This document shows positions 1 through 7,780 of a stretch of DNA of 64,000 nt, in pieces. Positions within the stretch are counted from its first letter, which is position 1. Every line of letters starts with the position of its first letter. Source of the DNA: Acrocarpospora phusangensis (GTDB taxonomy: Bacteria > Actinomycetota > Actinomycetes > Streptosporangiales > Streptosporangiaceae). The notes under the pieces were generated by a model. It was not told the DNA's origin. It ran no database searches and was given only the letters and a program-made list of their open reading frames with translations. Location of the stretch: assembly GCF_016862995.1 (NCBI RefSeq), contig NZ_BOOA01000017.1, forward strand, positions 1 through 64,000. Reading direction: 5' to 3'. Position numbers and translations under genes: made by a program.

Positions 1-1431
1 GGCCTGGGCGACCTGCGAGCGCAGCACGTCCCCGAGCGAGACCAGGTCCTTGTCGGTGTTCGGGATCTCCACCCCGATGGCGGATTTCCCGGGAATCGGA
101 GACAGGATCCGGACGTCGGCGGATTTGACGGCGTAGGCGATGTTCTTGGCGAGGGCGGTGACCTTCTCCACCTTCACCGACGGGCCCAGCTCGATCTCGT
201 AGCGGGTGACCGTCGGGCCCCGGGTGAAGCCGATCACCTGGGCGTCGATGGCGAACTGCTCCAGCACGCTGGTCAGCGCGTTCACCACGACCTTGTTGGC
301 CTTGGTCTCCGCCTTCGGCGCGCTGCCCGGCCGCAGCGCCTGCGCGTCCGGCAGCGTGTACGGCCCCGCCTGCGGCGACAGCACCAGCTGCTCGACCTTG
401 CGCGGCGCGGGCGTCGGCTCCGGCGCCACCAGCGGGGGCTCCGGGGCCGCCGCCACCGACTCGGGCTCGGGCTCGGGTTCCGGTTCGAACCCCGGCATGA
501 TCTCCGGCGAATTGTCCTTGATCACCGGAGTGTCGTACGGCTTGACCCGGTCGCCCACCTCGGGCTCGGGTCTGGCCCGCTTGCGCTTGCGCGGCGGCGC
601 GGCCGACGGCGCGGCACCGCCCTCGGGCCGCTGGAAGAGCATGTGCCTGATCTCCGCCAGCCGCTCCGGCACCCGGTGCACCGGCGTCGCCGTGATCACC
701 AGCACGCCGAACCCGGAGAGCATGAGCAGCAGCGGGACGGTCACGAACGACGGCAGGATGCTGGCCGGCGGCGCGGACACCACGAACCCGAGCATGCCGC
801 CCGCCTGCGACACCTTGTCCATCCCGTCGGCCGGCCCCCCGGACGGGTACGGCGTGTCGTGCGCCACGTGCACGATCCCGAGGATGCCCGCCAGCAGCGC
901 GGCCCACCCGATGACCATGCGCCCGGTCTCGGCGTTCTGGTCGGGATGCCGCAGGAACCGCCAGGACAGCAGCGCCAGCAGCACCGGCACCGACCAGGCC
1001 AGGGACCCGACCGCGCCGTGCACGATGGCGTCCACCACGGTGGCGAACTCGCCCTTGTTCTCGCGCCAGGTCATCGCCGCCAGCGTGATCGATCCGGCCA
1101 GCACGGCGAGCCCGGCTCCGTCGCGCCGGTGTGCGGGGTCCAACTCCTTCGCCCCCTGTCCCAGCGCCCGTACGGCGCTGCCCATGGCGTTGGCGACCAG
1201 CTGCCAGAGCCCGATGACCAGCTTGCCGATCATCATGAAGACCCAGCTGACCGGATCCTGCCCGGTGCCCACCGGCCGCTTCGGCGCCGGCGCGGGCCTG
1301 CGCGGAGCCGGACGCGCGGGCGCGCGCCGCTTCTGCGCGGGCGGCGGCGTCCGCTTGGCGGCAGCCGGACGAGACCCGGAGCGCTGGGCAGGGCGCTTAC
1401 CGGATCCGCTTCCAGACGCACGGGTGGCCAT
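1..1431 (-). CDS. ftsK: FtsK/SpoIIIE DNA translocase, N-terminal part (gene runs off the left edge)
   Basis: Pumps chromosomal DNA through the closing septum at the cell membrane. The ATG at 1431 (MATRASGSGSG) opens a basic, proline/alanine-rich leader of about 50 residues, then four or five hydrophobic helices (for example GLAVLAGSITLAAMTW and MVIGWAALLAGILGI), then a long acidic linker. The last visible part (NKVVVNALTSVLEQF, TRYEIELGPSVKVEKV) is the alpha subdomain of the FtsK motor. 477 codons are present; the RecA-like motor with Walker motifs and the DNA-reading gamma domain lie outside the window. In many actinobacteria ftsK follows RNase J closely; here about 30 kb separates them. Family assignment is firm. 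Confidence 0.93.
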   Translation of the reverse strand, partial: MATRASGSGSGKRPAQRSGSRPAAAKRTPPPAQKRRAPARPAPRRPAPAPKRPVGTGQDPVSWVFMMIGKLVIGLWQLVANAMGSAVRALGQGAKELDPAHRRDGAGLAVLAGSITLAAMTWRENKGEFATVVDAIVHGAVGSLAWSVPVLLALLSWRFLRHPDQNAETGRMVIGWAALLAGILGIVHVAHDTPYPSGGPADGMDKVSQAGGMLGFVVSAPPASILPSFVTVPLLLMLSGFGVLVITATPVHRVPERLAEIRHMLFQRPEGGAAPSAAPPRKRKRARPEPEVGDRVKPYDTPVIKDNSPEIMPGFEPEPEPEPESVAAAPEPPLVAPEPTPAPRKVEQLVLSPQAGPYTLPDAQALRPGSAPKAETKANKVVVNALTSVLEQFAIDAQVIGFTRGPTVTRYEIELGPSVKVEKVTALAKNIAYAVKSADVRILSPIPGKSAIGVEIPNTDKDLVSLGDVLRSQVAQA

Positions 1432-1492
1432 GATGACCAACGTAGAGCGCAGCCACCGCGTCCGTCATTTAGGCTCGCCGTCCCGGCGCGAG

Positions 1493-1526
1493 GAAGCGCC
1501 GGCCCCGGCGAGGGGACCGGCGCTTC
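1493..1526 (-). terminator. Hairpin terminator after the CBM13 pectate lyase gene
   Basis: Arms GAAGCGCCGG (1493-1502) and CCGGCGCTTC (1517-1526) pair perfectly, and the inside can pair further (CCCC with GGGG). It starts 10 nt past the lyase stop codon and lies upstream of ftsK. There is no clear U-tract, as is usual in high-GC actinobacteria. Confidence 0.75.
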
Positions 1527-1535
1527 ACGGATCGA

Positions 1536-2972
1536 TCAGACGCTGATCCGCCCGGCGCCCGCGCCGCCGGTCACGATCGACTTCACGTTGCTCGCGGTGT
1601 CCAGCGAGTACGAGTACGGAATGGAGGCCACGCTGCCCCCGGCCTGCCCGCTCCCGGAGTTCACGAAGTGGTTGTTCCGCGCCACCAGCGTGCCCGGCCC
1701 GGAGTCGCCCTCGCCCAGGTGGTACGGGTCGTCGGTGTTCTCGAAGTAGTTGCCCTCGACGAGCACGCCCGCGCCCTCGGTGGAGGCCACGCCGTAGGAG
1801 TCCACGCTGCCGTAGTAGTTGTTGTACACGTGCACCGGGTTGCCGAAGCGCACCCGCGGGTGGCGCTGGCCGGTGCCGTCGAACCAGTTGTGGTGGTAGG
1901 TCACGCGCAGGTGGCCGCGGTCCTCGGAGCCGTTGCCGTCGTCGTGGCCGAGCAGCATGGACTTGTCGTGGTTGAAGATCCGGTTCCACGACACGGTCAC
2001 GTAGTCGCTGGCCCGCTTGATGTCGATGGCGCCGTCGTAGCCGTTGCTGAGCGAGTTGTGGTCGATCCACACCCGGGTGGAGTACTGGACGTTGATGGCG
2101 TCGTCGTTCCAGTCCCGGAAGTTGATGTTACGGATGATCACGTTGGCGGCGTTGGAGACGTTCAGGCCGCAGCCGGCGATGGTGGCGCCGGAGTTGCCGA
2201 GGATCGTCTTGTTGGAGCCCACGGTGATCATGCCCGAGCAGGAGATCGTGCCGGAGATCCGTACCACCCGGGCGGTGGTGCCGGAGACGGCGCTGCTCAG
2301 CGCGGAGGAGCTGGTCACGGTGGTGGCGGACGCGGTGCCGCCGCCGGTGGTGCCGCCGCCCTGGGTGGCCCAGCCGACCAGGCCGGTCTGCGGCTGGGTC
2401 GGCGGGTTGCTGGGCGTGGGGCTGGGGCTGGCCGGCGGGTTGCTCGGGCTGGGCTGGGTCGAGCCGACCAGGTTGAAGGTCCAGTGCTTGCTGGTCACCG
2501 AGTCGCAGGAGTTCTGCTGCACCCGCGCGCTGAGCGCGGTGGAGCTGTCGATGACGTTCAGGCACTTGGCGCTGTTGACGTTGATCACCCGGTAGGTGGA
2601 GCCGACCTGGGTGAGCGTCCAGGTCTGCGAGGTGGCGCCGGTGCAGGACTGCTGCACCACGGCCTTGCCCGCGGAGGTGGACGCGTCGACGACGCCGAGG
2701 CACCGGCCGCTGACGGCGGCGGTGAGCCGGTAGCCGCTGCCCTGCGCGGTCAGGCCGAACCGCTGGGGGGTCCCGTTGTTGCAGGTGTACTGCACCAGCT
2801 GCACGCCGTCGGCGGTGTTGCCGCCCGGCACGTCGAGGCACTGGCCGCTGTTGGCGTTGACCAGCGTGTACGTGCCCGGCGAGGGCGCGGCGGAGGCCGT
2901 GCCCTGGGCCACGACGGCGACGGCCGCCGCGAGCGCCACGCCGAGCGCGATGGAGAGACTTCTGCGTAACAC
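1536..2972 (-). CDS. Secreted pectate lyase (PL1) with an N-terminal CBM13/ricin-B lectin domain
   Basis: Extracellular enzyme that cuts polygalacturonate by beta-elimination to 4,5-unsaturated oligogalacturonides. 478 aa: signal peptide about 1-29 (cleavage near GTASA), a CBM13 trefoil at about 32-170 with three repeats (QCLDV, RCLGV, KCLNV, each closed by an aromatic motif), a Pro/Ser linker 173-196, then a PL1 beta-helix. PL1 signatures seen are VWIDHNSLS (301-309) and RHPRVRFGN (370-378), which holds the catalytic arginine. The start is GTG at 2972, preceded by a GAAGGGA ribosome site. The promoter carries the 17-bp operator at 3117. The lectin domain may bind plant-wall galactose or xylose polymers (inference). 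Confidence 0.93.
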   Translation of the reverse strand: MLRRSLSIALGVALAAAVAVVAQGTASAAPSPGTYTLVNANSGQCLDVPGGNTADGVQLVQYTCNNGTPQRFGLTAQGSGYRLTAAVSGRCLGVVDASTSAGKAVVQQSCTGATSQTWTLTQVGSTYRVINVNSAKCLNVIDSSTALSARVQQNSCDSVTSKHWTFNLVGSTQPSPSNPPASPSPTPSNPPTQPQTGLVGWATQGGGTTGGGTASATTVTSSSALSSAVSGTTARVVRISGTISCSGMITVGSNKTILGNSGATIAGCGLNVSNAANVIIRNINFRDWNDDAINVQYSTRVWIDHNSLSNGYDGAIDIKRASDYVTVSWNRIFNHDKSMLLGHDDGNGSEDRGHLRVTYHHNWFDGTGQRHPRVRFGNPVHVYNNYYGSVDSYGVASTEGAGVLVEGNYFENTDDPYHLGEGDSGPGTLVARNNHFVNSGSGQAGGSVASIPYSYSLDTASNVKSIVTGGAGAGRISV

Positions 2973-3102
2973 GTTCAGTTCCCTTCGGAGTGTTGGTCTG
3001 CGAGCAACGCCCCGGACAGGTCAGGTGGCCGGGACACTTCGTGGGACATCCGGTGGGAGTGCGACGACCTCCCTTCTTCGGGCGATACCGGAGTGGTACC
3101 GC

Positions 3103-3133
3103 AACATAAGCGCGGCGTTCCATGTAGTGGAAC
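3103..3133 (-). promoter_or_regulatory. Promoter and IclR-type operator of the CBM13 pectate lyase
   Basis: GTTCCATGTAGTGGAAC at 3117-3133 has perfect 6-bp arms (GTTCCA/TGGAAC) around a TGTAG core. On the minus strand a -10-like TATGTT (complement of 3103-3108) lies 8 bp downstream of it, so a bound repressor would cover the -35 region. The same operator plus TTATGTTRCG arrangement recurs before the tautomerase gene at 5053-5082. Confidence 0.65.
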
Positions 3134-3202
3134 AGATTAGGCCTGGAGATCTCTGCGAAATGCGCGAACAGCGGGTTCATCGTGAAAGTTTCAGGTTGGC
3201 TC

Positions 3203-3239
3203 GTTCTATGTATTGACACACCATTCTGTGTAGTGAAAC
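3203..3239 (+). promoter_or_regulatory. Tandem operators (20-bp register) upstream of the symporter gene
   Basis: Two matches to the 17-bp motif lie head to tail: a degenerate one at 3203-3219 (GTTCTATGTATTGACAC) and a better one at 3223-3239 (ATTCTGTGTAGTGAAAC). Their starts are exactly 20 bp apart, about two helical turns. A TTGACA at 3213-3218 lies inside the distal copy and may be the -35. The symporter start codon follows 26 nt after the proximal copy. Confidence 0.6.
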
Positions 3240-3265
3240 CTCCTCAGCACAAGGAGGAGTCACAA

Positions 3266-4756
3266 ATGTCCGTTCTCGATTGGTCCGTCCTGGCCGCGTA
3301 CTTCATCGTGATGATCGGAATCGGCGTCTGGTCCAAGGGGCGCATCGCCACCGTCATCGACTTCTTCACCGCGCGCGGGAAGATCCCCTGGTGGCTGGCC
3401 GGAATCTCGCACCACATGTCCGGCTACAGCGCGATCATGTTCGTCGCCTTCGCGGCGGTGGCCTACACCTACGGGCTCGCCATGTACGTCTGGTGGGCGC
3501 TCACCATCGGCATCGGCGTCGGCATCGGCGCGTTCGTCTGGGCGGCGCGCTGGAACCGGCTGCGCGCCAAACACGGGGTCGCCTCACCGCTGGAGTACCT
3601 GGCCCGGCGCTACAACCTGCCGGCCCAGCAGGTGCTCGCCTACAGCGGCGCGCTGCTGAAGGTGGTCGACATCGCCGCCAAGTGGGTGGCCATCGCGATC
3701 CTGCTCCGGGGCTTCGCCGGCATCCCGATCGGGTGGGGCATCCTGATCACCGGCGCGGTGACCATGGTCTACATCACGGCGGGCGGGCTCTGGGCCGACG
3801 TGCTCACCGACTTCGGGCAGTTCGTCATCCAGGGCGTGGCGGGCATCGCGATGTTCCTGGCCGTGCTGGCGCACCTGGGCGGGGTGTCCACGCTCTGGAC
3901 GATGTGGGAGCGACTGCCGGACGGGCACGGCGATCCGTTCGCGGGGCCGTACACCGGGACGTTCTTCCTGGCGCTGCTGTTCATCAAGACCTTCGAGTAC
4001 AACGGCGGCATGTGGAACCTGGCGCAGCGCTACATGGCCGCCCCCTCCGGCAGCGCGGCCAAGCGCTCCGCCCTGCTGTCCAGCGGCCTCTGGCTGGTCT
4101 GGCCGCTCATCCTGTTCATCCCGATGTTCGCCGCGCCGCTCATCGTGCCGGGCCTGGCCAACCCCGAGGAGGCCTACGTACGGCTGGCGCAGACCCTGCT
4201 CCCGCAGGGCGTCATCGGGCTCGTGCTGGCCGGGTTCTTCTCGCACACGATGGCCATGGTGTCCTCGGACGCCAACGTGATCTCCTCGGTCATCACCCGG
4301 GACATCGCGCCCGTCCTGGTCCGCCGGGTACGGCAGCTGACCGACCGCGCGCAACTGACCTTCGCCCGGGTGACCACGTTCTCGTTCGTGCTGGTCAGCA
4401 TGGTGATCGCGATCTCCACCGAGGGCCAGGGGGTGGTGCTCAAGATCGTCGTCGATCTGGTGGCGGCGACCATGGGGCCGATCTCCATCCCGCTGATGCT
4501 GGGCATGCTGCCCTGGTTCCGGCGCAGCGGCCCGACGGCGGCGATCGTGTCCTGGGCGGCGGGGCTGAGCGTCTGGGCGTACGTCAAGTGGATCGTGGGG
4601 TCCACCGACCAGGCGACGGTGGTGGGCGTGCCGCTGGTCACCTCGCTGGTGCTGTACGTGGCGGTGGGCCTGCTCCGGCCGGAGAACACCCGGGACCGGG
4701 ACGAGCTGATCGATTCGCTGGACTCCGATCCGGCGGAGCAACCGGCCCGCGCATGA
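3266..4756 (+). CDS. Sodium:solute symporter (SSS family), probable uronate/oligogalacturonide importer
   Basis: Membrane carrier, 496 aa, with about 13 hydrophobic helices from MSVLDWSVLAAYFIVMIGIG onward. SSS features include the GISHHMSGYSA stretch in the early helices and the SDANVISSVITRDIAP motif near residue 340. The ATG at 3266 is set by a strong AAGGAGG at 3251-3257; an in-frame ATG at 3182 would lie within the operator region and is unlikely. Substrate is inferred from context: it shares the operator of kduI, the kinase and a pectate lyase, so it probably brings in galacturonate or unsaturated pectin products. Transcription ends at the hairpin at 4757. Confidence 0.85.
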   Translation: MSVLDWSVLAAYFIVMIGIGVWSKGRIATVIDFFTARGKIPWWLAGISHHMSGYSAIMFVAFAAVAYTYGLAMYVWWALTIGIGVGIGAFVWAARWNRLRAKHGVASPLEYLARRYNLPAQQVLAYSGALLKVVDIAAKWVAIAILLRGFAGIPIGWGILITGAVTMVYITAGGLWADVLTDFGQFVIQGVAGIAMFLAVLAHLGGVSTLWTMWERLPDGHGDPFAGPYTGTFFLALLFIKTFEYNGGMWNLAQRYMAAPSGSAAKRSALLSSGLWLVWPLILFIPMFAAPLIVPGLANPEEAYVRLAQTLLPQGVIGLVLAGFFSHTMAMVSSDANVISSVITRDIAPVLVRRVRQLTDRAQLTFARVTTFSFVLVSMVIAISTEGQGVVLKIVVDLVAATMGPISIPLMLGMLPWFRRSGPTAAIVSWAAGLSVWAYVKWIVGSTDQATVVGVPLVTSLVLYVAVGLLRPENTRDRDELIDSLDSDPAEQPARA

Positions 4757-4786
4757 GAAGAACCCCCGCTCCGGCGGGGGTTCTTC
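4757..4786. terminator. Terminator between convergent symporter and tautomerase genes
   Basis: A perfect 13-bp stem (4757-4769 with 4774-4786) around a TCCG loop sits immediately after the symporter stop. It can serve both converging genes. Confidence 0.85.
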
Positions 4787-4843
4787 GCGTTTCTCCGGGC
4801 TTTCGTGTTAGAGCAGAGAGAACGCCCTGTCCATTCGCCCTGC

Positions 4844-5029
4844 CTATCTGTCGGACTCCAAGGTGCCGCCGTTGGCCACGTCTGCCTTCTCGATCTCCCA
4901 GAACACGATGCGCACGGCCTCCTGGCGGGCCTTCAGAATGTCCACGGCGGCCTCGGTGACGGCCGCCACGAAGTCCCGGCGCTGGTCCATCGTCCGGCCG
5001 GACAGAAGCTCCACGGTGATGTTCGGCAT
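4844..5029 (-). CDS. 4-oxalocrotonate tautomerase family protein in the pectin regulon
   Basis: A small 61-aa protein beginning MPNITVELLSGRT. After Met removal, Pro-1 would be the catalytic base of the 4-OT fold, and the length is typical of one 4-OT subunit. The ATG at 5029 has a GGAGGA site 6-7 nt upstream; an in-frame GTG at 5065 would start inside the promoter region. It is transcribed divergently from the KdgK-like kinase over a shared operator (5066-5082), so it likely acts in uronate breakdown. The exact reaction is unknown; tautomerising an unsaturated-uronate-derived keto sugar is my inference, not an established role. Confidence 0.85.
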   Translation of the reverse strand: MPNITVELLSGRTMDQRRDFVAAVTEAAVDILKARQEAVRIVFWEIEKADVANGGTLESDR

Positions 5030-5052
5030 AGAATCCTCCTCAGACGTTGCGT

Positions 5053-5082
5053 AACATAACACCACATTCCGCTACATGAAAC
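5053..5082. promoter_or_regulatory. Shared operator and promoter between tautomerase and kinase genes
   Basis: ATTCCGCTACATGAAAC (5066-5082) reads GTTTCATGTAGCGGAAT on the minus strand, matching the 17-bp consensus. Seven bases further on the minus strand lies TATGTT (complement of 5053-5058), a -10-like hexamer also seen before the pectate lyase at 3103. On the plus strand TAACAT (5052-5057) could be the kinase -10. Confidence 0.6.
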
Positions 5083-5091
5083 AAGGTGAGC

Positions 5092-6021
5092 ATGGACGTC
5101 GTCGTGATGGGCGAACCGCTGGTCGAGTTCTCGGCGGACCGGGCACTGACCGAGGCGGAGACCTTCCGGCTGTCGTTCTCCGGCGACGCGCTCAACGTGG
5201 CGGTGGCGGCGGCCGCCGCCGGGGCCAGGACCGCGCTGGTCACCCTGCTCGGCGAGGACGAGTTCGGCGCGCGGCTGATCAGGTTCGCCGGCTCCCGCGG
5301 CGTGGACACCCGCTGGATGCTGCCCGGCCCAGGCTCCACCGGCGCGTACGCCGTCGGCGCCGACCCCAGCGGCACCCGCGCCTTCGCCTACATGCGCCAG
5401 GGCAGCGCCGCCTCCCGCCTCTCCCCCGCCGACCTGGCCGGCTCCCCGGCCGCCTCCTGCCGCGTCCTGGTGCTCAGCGGCATCACCGCCGCGCTCTCCG
5501 GCAGCTGCGACACCGCCGTCCGCGCCGCCGCCCGCGCCGCCACCGGCCTGGTCGTGTACGACCCCAACTACCGCTCCCGGCTGACCGGCCCAGAAGCCGC
5601 GATGTCCACCCTCGCGGCCGTCGCCCCGCACACCGCCCTGCTGAAGATCTCCGCCCCCGGCGACAGCCTCCCCCTGCTGGGCACCGCCGACCCGGCCGAG
5701 ACCGCCCGCCGCGTCCGCCGCCTCGGCGCCCCCGCCGTGGCCGTCACCCTCGGCGCGCGCGGCGTCCTCCTGGACACCGGCGACTCCACCGACCTCATCC
5801 CCGCCGCCCCGGCCCCCATGATCGTCGACCAGACCGGCGCGGGCGACAACTTCACCGGCGCCCTCGCCGCCTGGCTCTCCCGCGACGCCCCCCTCCTCGA
5901 CGCCGTACGCGCCGGCACCGCCGCCGCCTCCATCTCCCTGGCCGGCCAGGGCGGCACCGGCCGCGTAGCCACCACCCCCGAAATCCAAACCCTCCTCGCC
6001 GGAACCGTCACCGGCGCCTGA
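5092..6021 (+). CDS. kdgK: PfkB-family sugar kinase, probable 2-keto-3-deoxygluconate kinase
   Basis: Phosphorylates KDG to KDPG in the cytosol (inferred substrate). 309 aa with the PfkB N-terminal glycine motif (SFSGDALNVAVAAA) and the C-terminal signature DQTGAGDNFTGA near residue 245, whose GAGD aspartate is the catalytic base. The ATG at 5092 has AAGG five nt upstream; a GTG at 5086 is in frame two codons earlier. KDG as substrate follows from the shared operator with kduI and from KduI-KduD making KDG. The matching KDPG aldolase is not in the window. Ribokinase or fructokinase activity is the alternative. Confidence 0.8.
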   Translation: MDVVVMGEPLVEFSADRALTEAETFRLSFSGDALNVAVAAAAAGARTALVTLLGEDEFGARLIRFAGSRGVDTRWMLPGPGSTGAYAVGADPSGTRAFAYMRQGSAASRLSPADLAGSPAASCRVLVLSGITAALSGSCDTAVRAAARAATGLVVYDPNYRSRLTGPEAAMSTLAAVAPHTALLKISAPGDSLPLLGTADPAETARRVRRLGAPAVAVTLGARGVLLDTGDSTDLIPAAPAPMIVDQTGAGDNFTGALAAWLSRDAPLLDAVRAGTAAASISLAGQGGTGRVATTPEIQTLLAGTVTGA

Positions 6022-6093
6022 ACCAAGGCCGTCACCTCCCGCCGTTATCCGGCGCCGTCAACGCGGTCGGCCGGTCCTCGCCGCACCGGCGCC

Positions 6094-6109
6094 AGTAGGC
6101 CGACCTACT
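6094..6109. terminator. Small hairpin between convergent kinase and iclR
   Basis: AGTAGG-CCGA-CCTACT forms a 6-bp stem with a 4-base loop between the two converging genes. The stem is short, so its role as a terminator is uncertain. Confidence 0.35.
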
Positions 6110-6120
6110 CCTTGACAACT

Positions 6121-6314
6121 GGGCACCGGGAAGGCAAGAAGCATCACCTGCATAGACGGAACCGGACAACGCCAACCCTCAGCGAAAGGTGAAGGTAGTG
6201 GGCGCGCCCAAGGCCTTGGCGCCGGGACGGCGAGAGGCGTCGCCTGCGTAGACGGCGCCGGATAGCGGCGAGTAACCCTCAGCGCAGCGTGAGGGTGGTG
6301 GGGGCGCCGAGGGC
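6121..6314. repeat. Diverged tandem duplication of the iclR 3' end (two copies, period about 96 bp)
   Basis: Copy two (6217-6314) contains the last codons and stop of iclR plus its downstream flank. Copy one (6121-6214) is a recognisably similar sequence directly downstream of the gene. Copy one still reads GAPTTFTFR-stop, against GAPTTLTLR-stop in the gene. Landmarks such as ACCTGCATAGACGG versus GCCTGCGTAGACGG line up across the unit. Confidence 0.75.
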
Positions 6315-7043
6315 GAGGGAGACTTCGCGGGCGGCGGAGACGATTTCGGGGGCGAGGTCGCGGAGGGCGTCGCGTTCGAGGTCCATGGCGAGGGTGGAGA
6401 TGGAGATGCCGCCGAGTACCTGGCCGGTGTGGTCGAAGACGGCGGCGCCGACGCAGCGGATGCCGGGGACGTTCTCCTCGTCGTCGACCGCGTAGCCGAG
6501 GGCTCTGACCCGGCTCAGGTGGGCGAGCAGCTCCTCCTCGCCGGTGATGGTGTTGGGCGTGAGCCGTACCAGCTCGGTGCGGGCGCAGATGGCGCGGACC
6601 TCGTCGTCGTCGAGCTGGGCGAGCACGGCCTTGCCGATCGCGGTGCAGTAGAGCCGCAGGCTCATGCCCACCCGGGACGGCATCTGGTACGGCCGCCGCC
6701 CCTCCAGCTTCTCCACGTAGACGGCCTCGTCCCCGCTGCGGATGGCGAAGTGCGTGGTGAACCCCGTCCGCTCGTGCAGTGCCCGGAGCGCTCCCGCGGC
6801 CTGGCGGGCCGGGTCGAACCGGCTCATCACCCGCCCGGCGAGGGTGAGGATGCGCGGCCCCGGCTCGTAGCCGCCGTTCCCGTCGGTCCTGGCGAACCCC
6901 CACTCCACCAGCGACTGCAGGATGCGGTGCACGGTCGACTTGGACACCCCGGTGGCCGCCGCGATGTCGGTGATCCGGTGATGCTCGGCGATCGCCTCGA
7001 GAACCGCGAGCGCCTTGTCGATGGAACTGCCTTCCCTCACCAC
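6279..7043 (-). CDS. IclR-family regulator, probable controller of the pectin/KDG genes
   Basis: Cytosolic repressor or activator, 254 aa. The N-terminal winged helix covers about 5-65 (ITDIAAATGVSKSTVHRILQSL) and the C-terminal effector domain about 80-250, with the typical LYCTAIGKAVLA and GIRCVGAAVFD stretches. The GTG start at 7043 has no ribosome site, but TAGGCT lies exactly 6 nt upstream, so the message is probably leaderless. It is the only IclR in the island, and IclR members such as proteobacterial KdgR control pectin genes with related dyads; it is therefore the best candidate to bind the GTTCYRTGTAGTGGAAC sites. That link is inference. Confidence 0.9.
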   Translation of the reverse strand: MVREGSSIDKALAVLEAIAEHHRITDIAAATGVSKSTVHRILQSLVEWGFARTDGNGGYEPGPRILTLAGRVMSRFDPARQAAGALRALHERTGFTTHFAIRSGDEAVYVEKLEGRRPYQMPSRVGMSLRLYCTAIGKAVLAQLDDDEVRAICARTELVRLTPNTITGEEELLAHLSRVRALGYAVDDEENVPGIRCVGAAVFDHTGQVLGGISISTLAMDLERDALRDLAPEIVSAAREVSLALGAPTTLTLR

Positions 7044-7089
7044 GCCCCGAGCCTACTAGTGCCGCTGAGCCGCGACACGCCGCGCGACC

Positions 7090-7746
7090 TCAGCCGAAGA
7101 CCTGCGCGGCCCGCCGCTCGTACGCCCGGCGCCACGCCAGCCGGTAGAGCACCCGCAGCATCAGCGGCACGGTGGCGAGGAGGTGGGCCCGCTGCTCCTC
7201 GCTGGCGGCGTCCAGAGCCCACGCGGCGACCATGGGCAGGTCGCGTCCGTGGCTCTTGACGACCTCCTTGCCGAGCTCCTCCCACCACTGCGCGGACAGG
7301 TGCGCCCGGATCAGCGGCACCGCGCGGGACTCCTCCAGGTCGAGGTGCGCGTTGAGCAGATCGTGCAGCCGGCGCAGGTCGCGGGCCTGGTCCGGGCCCG
7401 GGCGCCGCGGGATGCCGAGGCGTTCGATCACGGCGTCCATCTCCTGGTGCTCCGCCTCCAGCTGGTCCAGCACGCCGGCGGCCCCGGGCGCCAGGGCGCG
7501 GAGCCTGGGCCAGATGTTGACGTCCTCGTCGGTGTGGTGGTGGTGCAGCGCCCGCAGCTGCATGGCGGTGTGCTCGTCGATGAGCGCGCGGCGGCTCGCG
7601 TCCCCGGGCGGGCAGCGGTCGAGCGCGTCGGCGAGGCGGCCGAAGTCGCGGCGGAGCCCGCGGTGGAAGGCCAGGAAGAGAGTGAGGTCGGGGCCGGTGG
7701 TGTTCCCGGTGGTGTTCCCGGCGGTGTCTTCGGTGTTCGTCGTCAT
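7090..7746 (-). CDS. Hemerythrin-like (HHE) domain protein
   Basis: Predicted cytosolic four-helix protein, 218 aa from MTTNTED, that may bind a di-iron centre. The histidine and acidic clusters of the HHE domain are visible: FHRGLRRDF, RALHHHHTDEDVNIW, LEAEHQEMD and HLDLEESRAVPLI. The N-terminus has a short TAGNTTGNTTG repeat. I start at ATG 7746; a GTG at 7791 would overlap the end of the BTAD gene upstream (stop at 7781) and could reflect translational coupling. Roles in oxygen or nitric oxide sensing are known for some relatives, but nothing here defines one. Confidence 0.85.
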   Translation of the reverse strand: MTTNTEDTAGNTTGNTTGPDLTLFLAFHRGLRRDFGRLADALDRCPPGDASRRALIDEHTAMQLRALHHHHTDEDVNIWPRLRALAPGAAGVLDQLEAEHQEMDAVIERLGIPRRPGPDQARDLRRLHDLLNAHLDLEESRAVPLIRAHLSAQWWEELGKEVVKSHGRDLPMVAAWALDAASEEQRAHLLATVPLMLRVLYRLAWRRAYERRAAQVFG

Positions 7747-7780
7747 GCGACGACGATGGCTCCGCGCACTTCGGCCCGGC

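Noticed and set aside
481-500. GGTTCGAACCCC resembling a tRNA T-arm
   Set aside because: It lies inside ftsK coding sequence and no acceptor, D or anticodon arm can be formed around it.
206-1546. Long plus-strand open frame of 446 codons over ftsK
   Set aside because: Low-complexity shadow of the minus-strand ftsK frame, which shows clear FtsK membrane and alpha-domain sequence.
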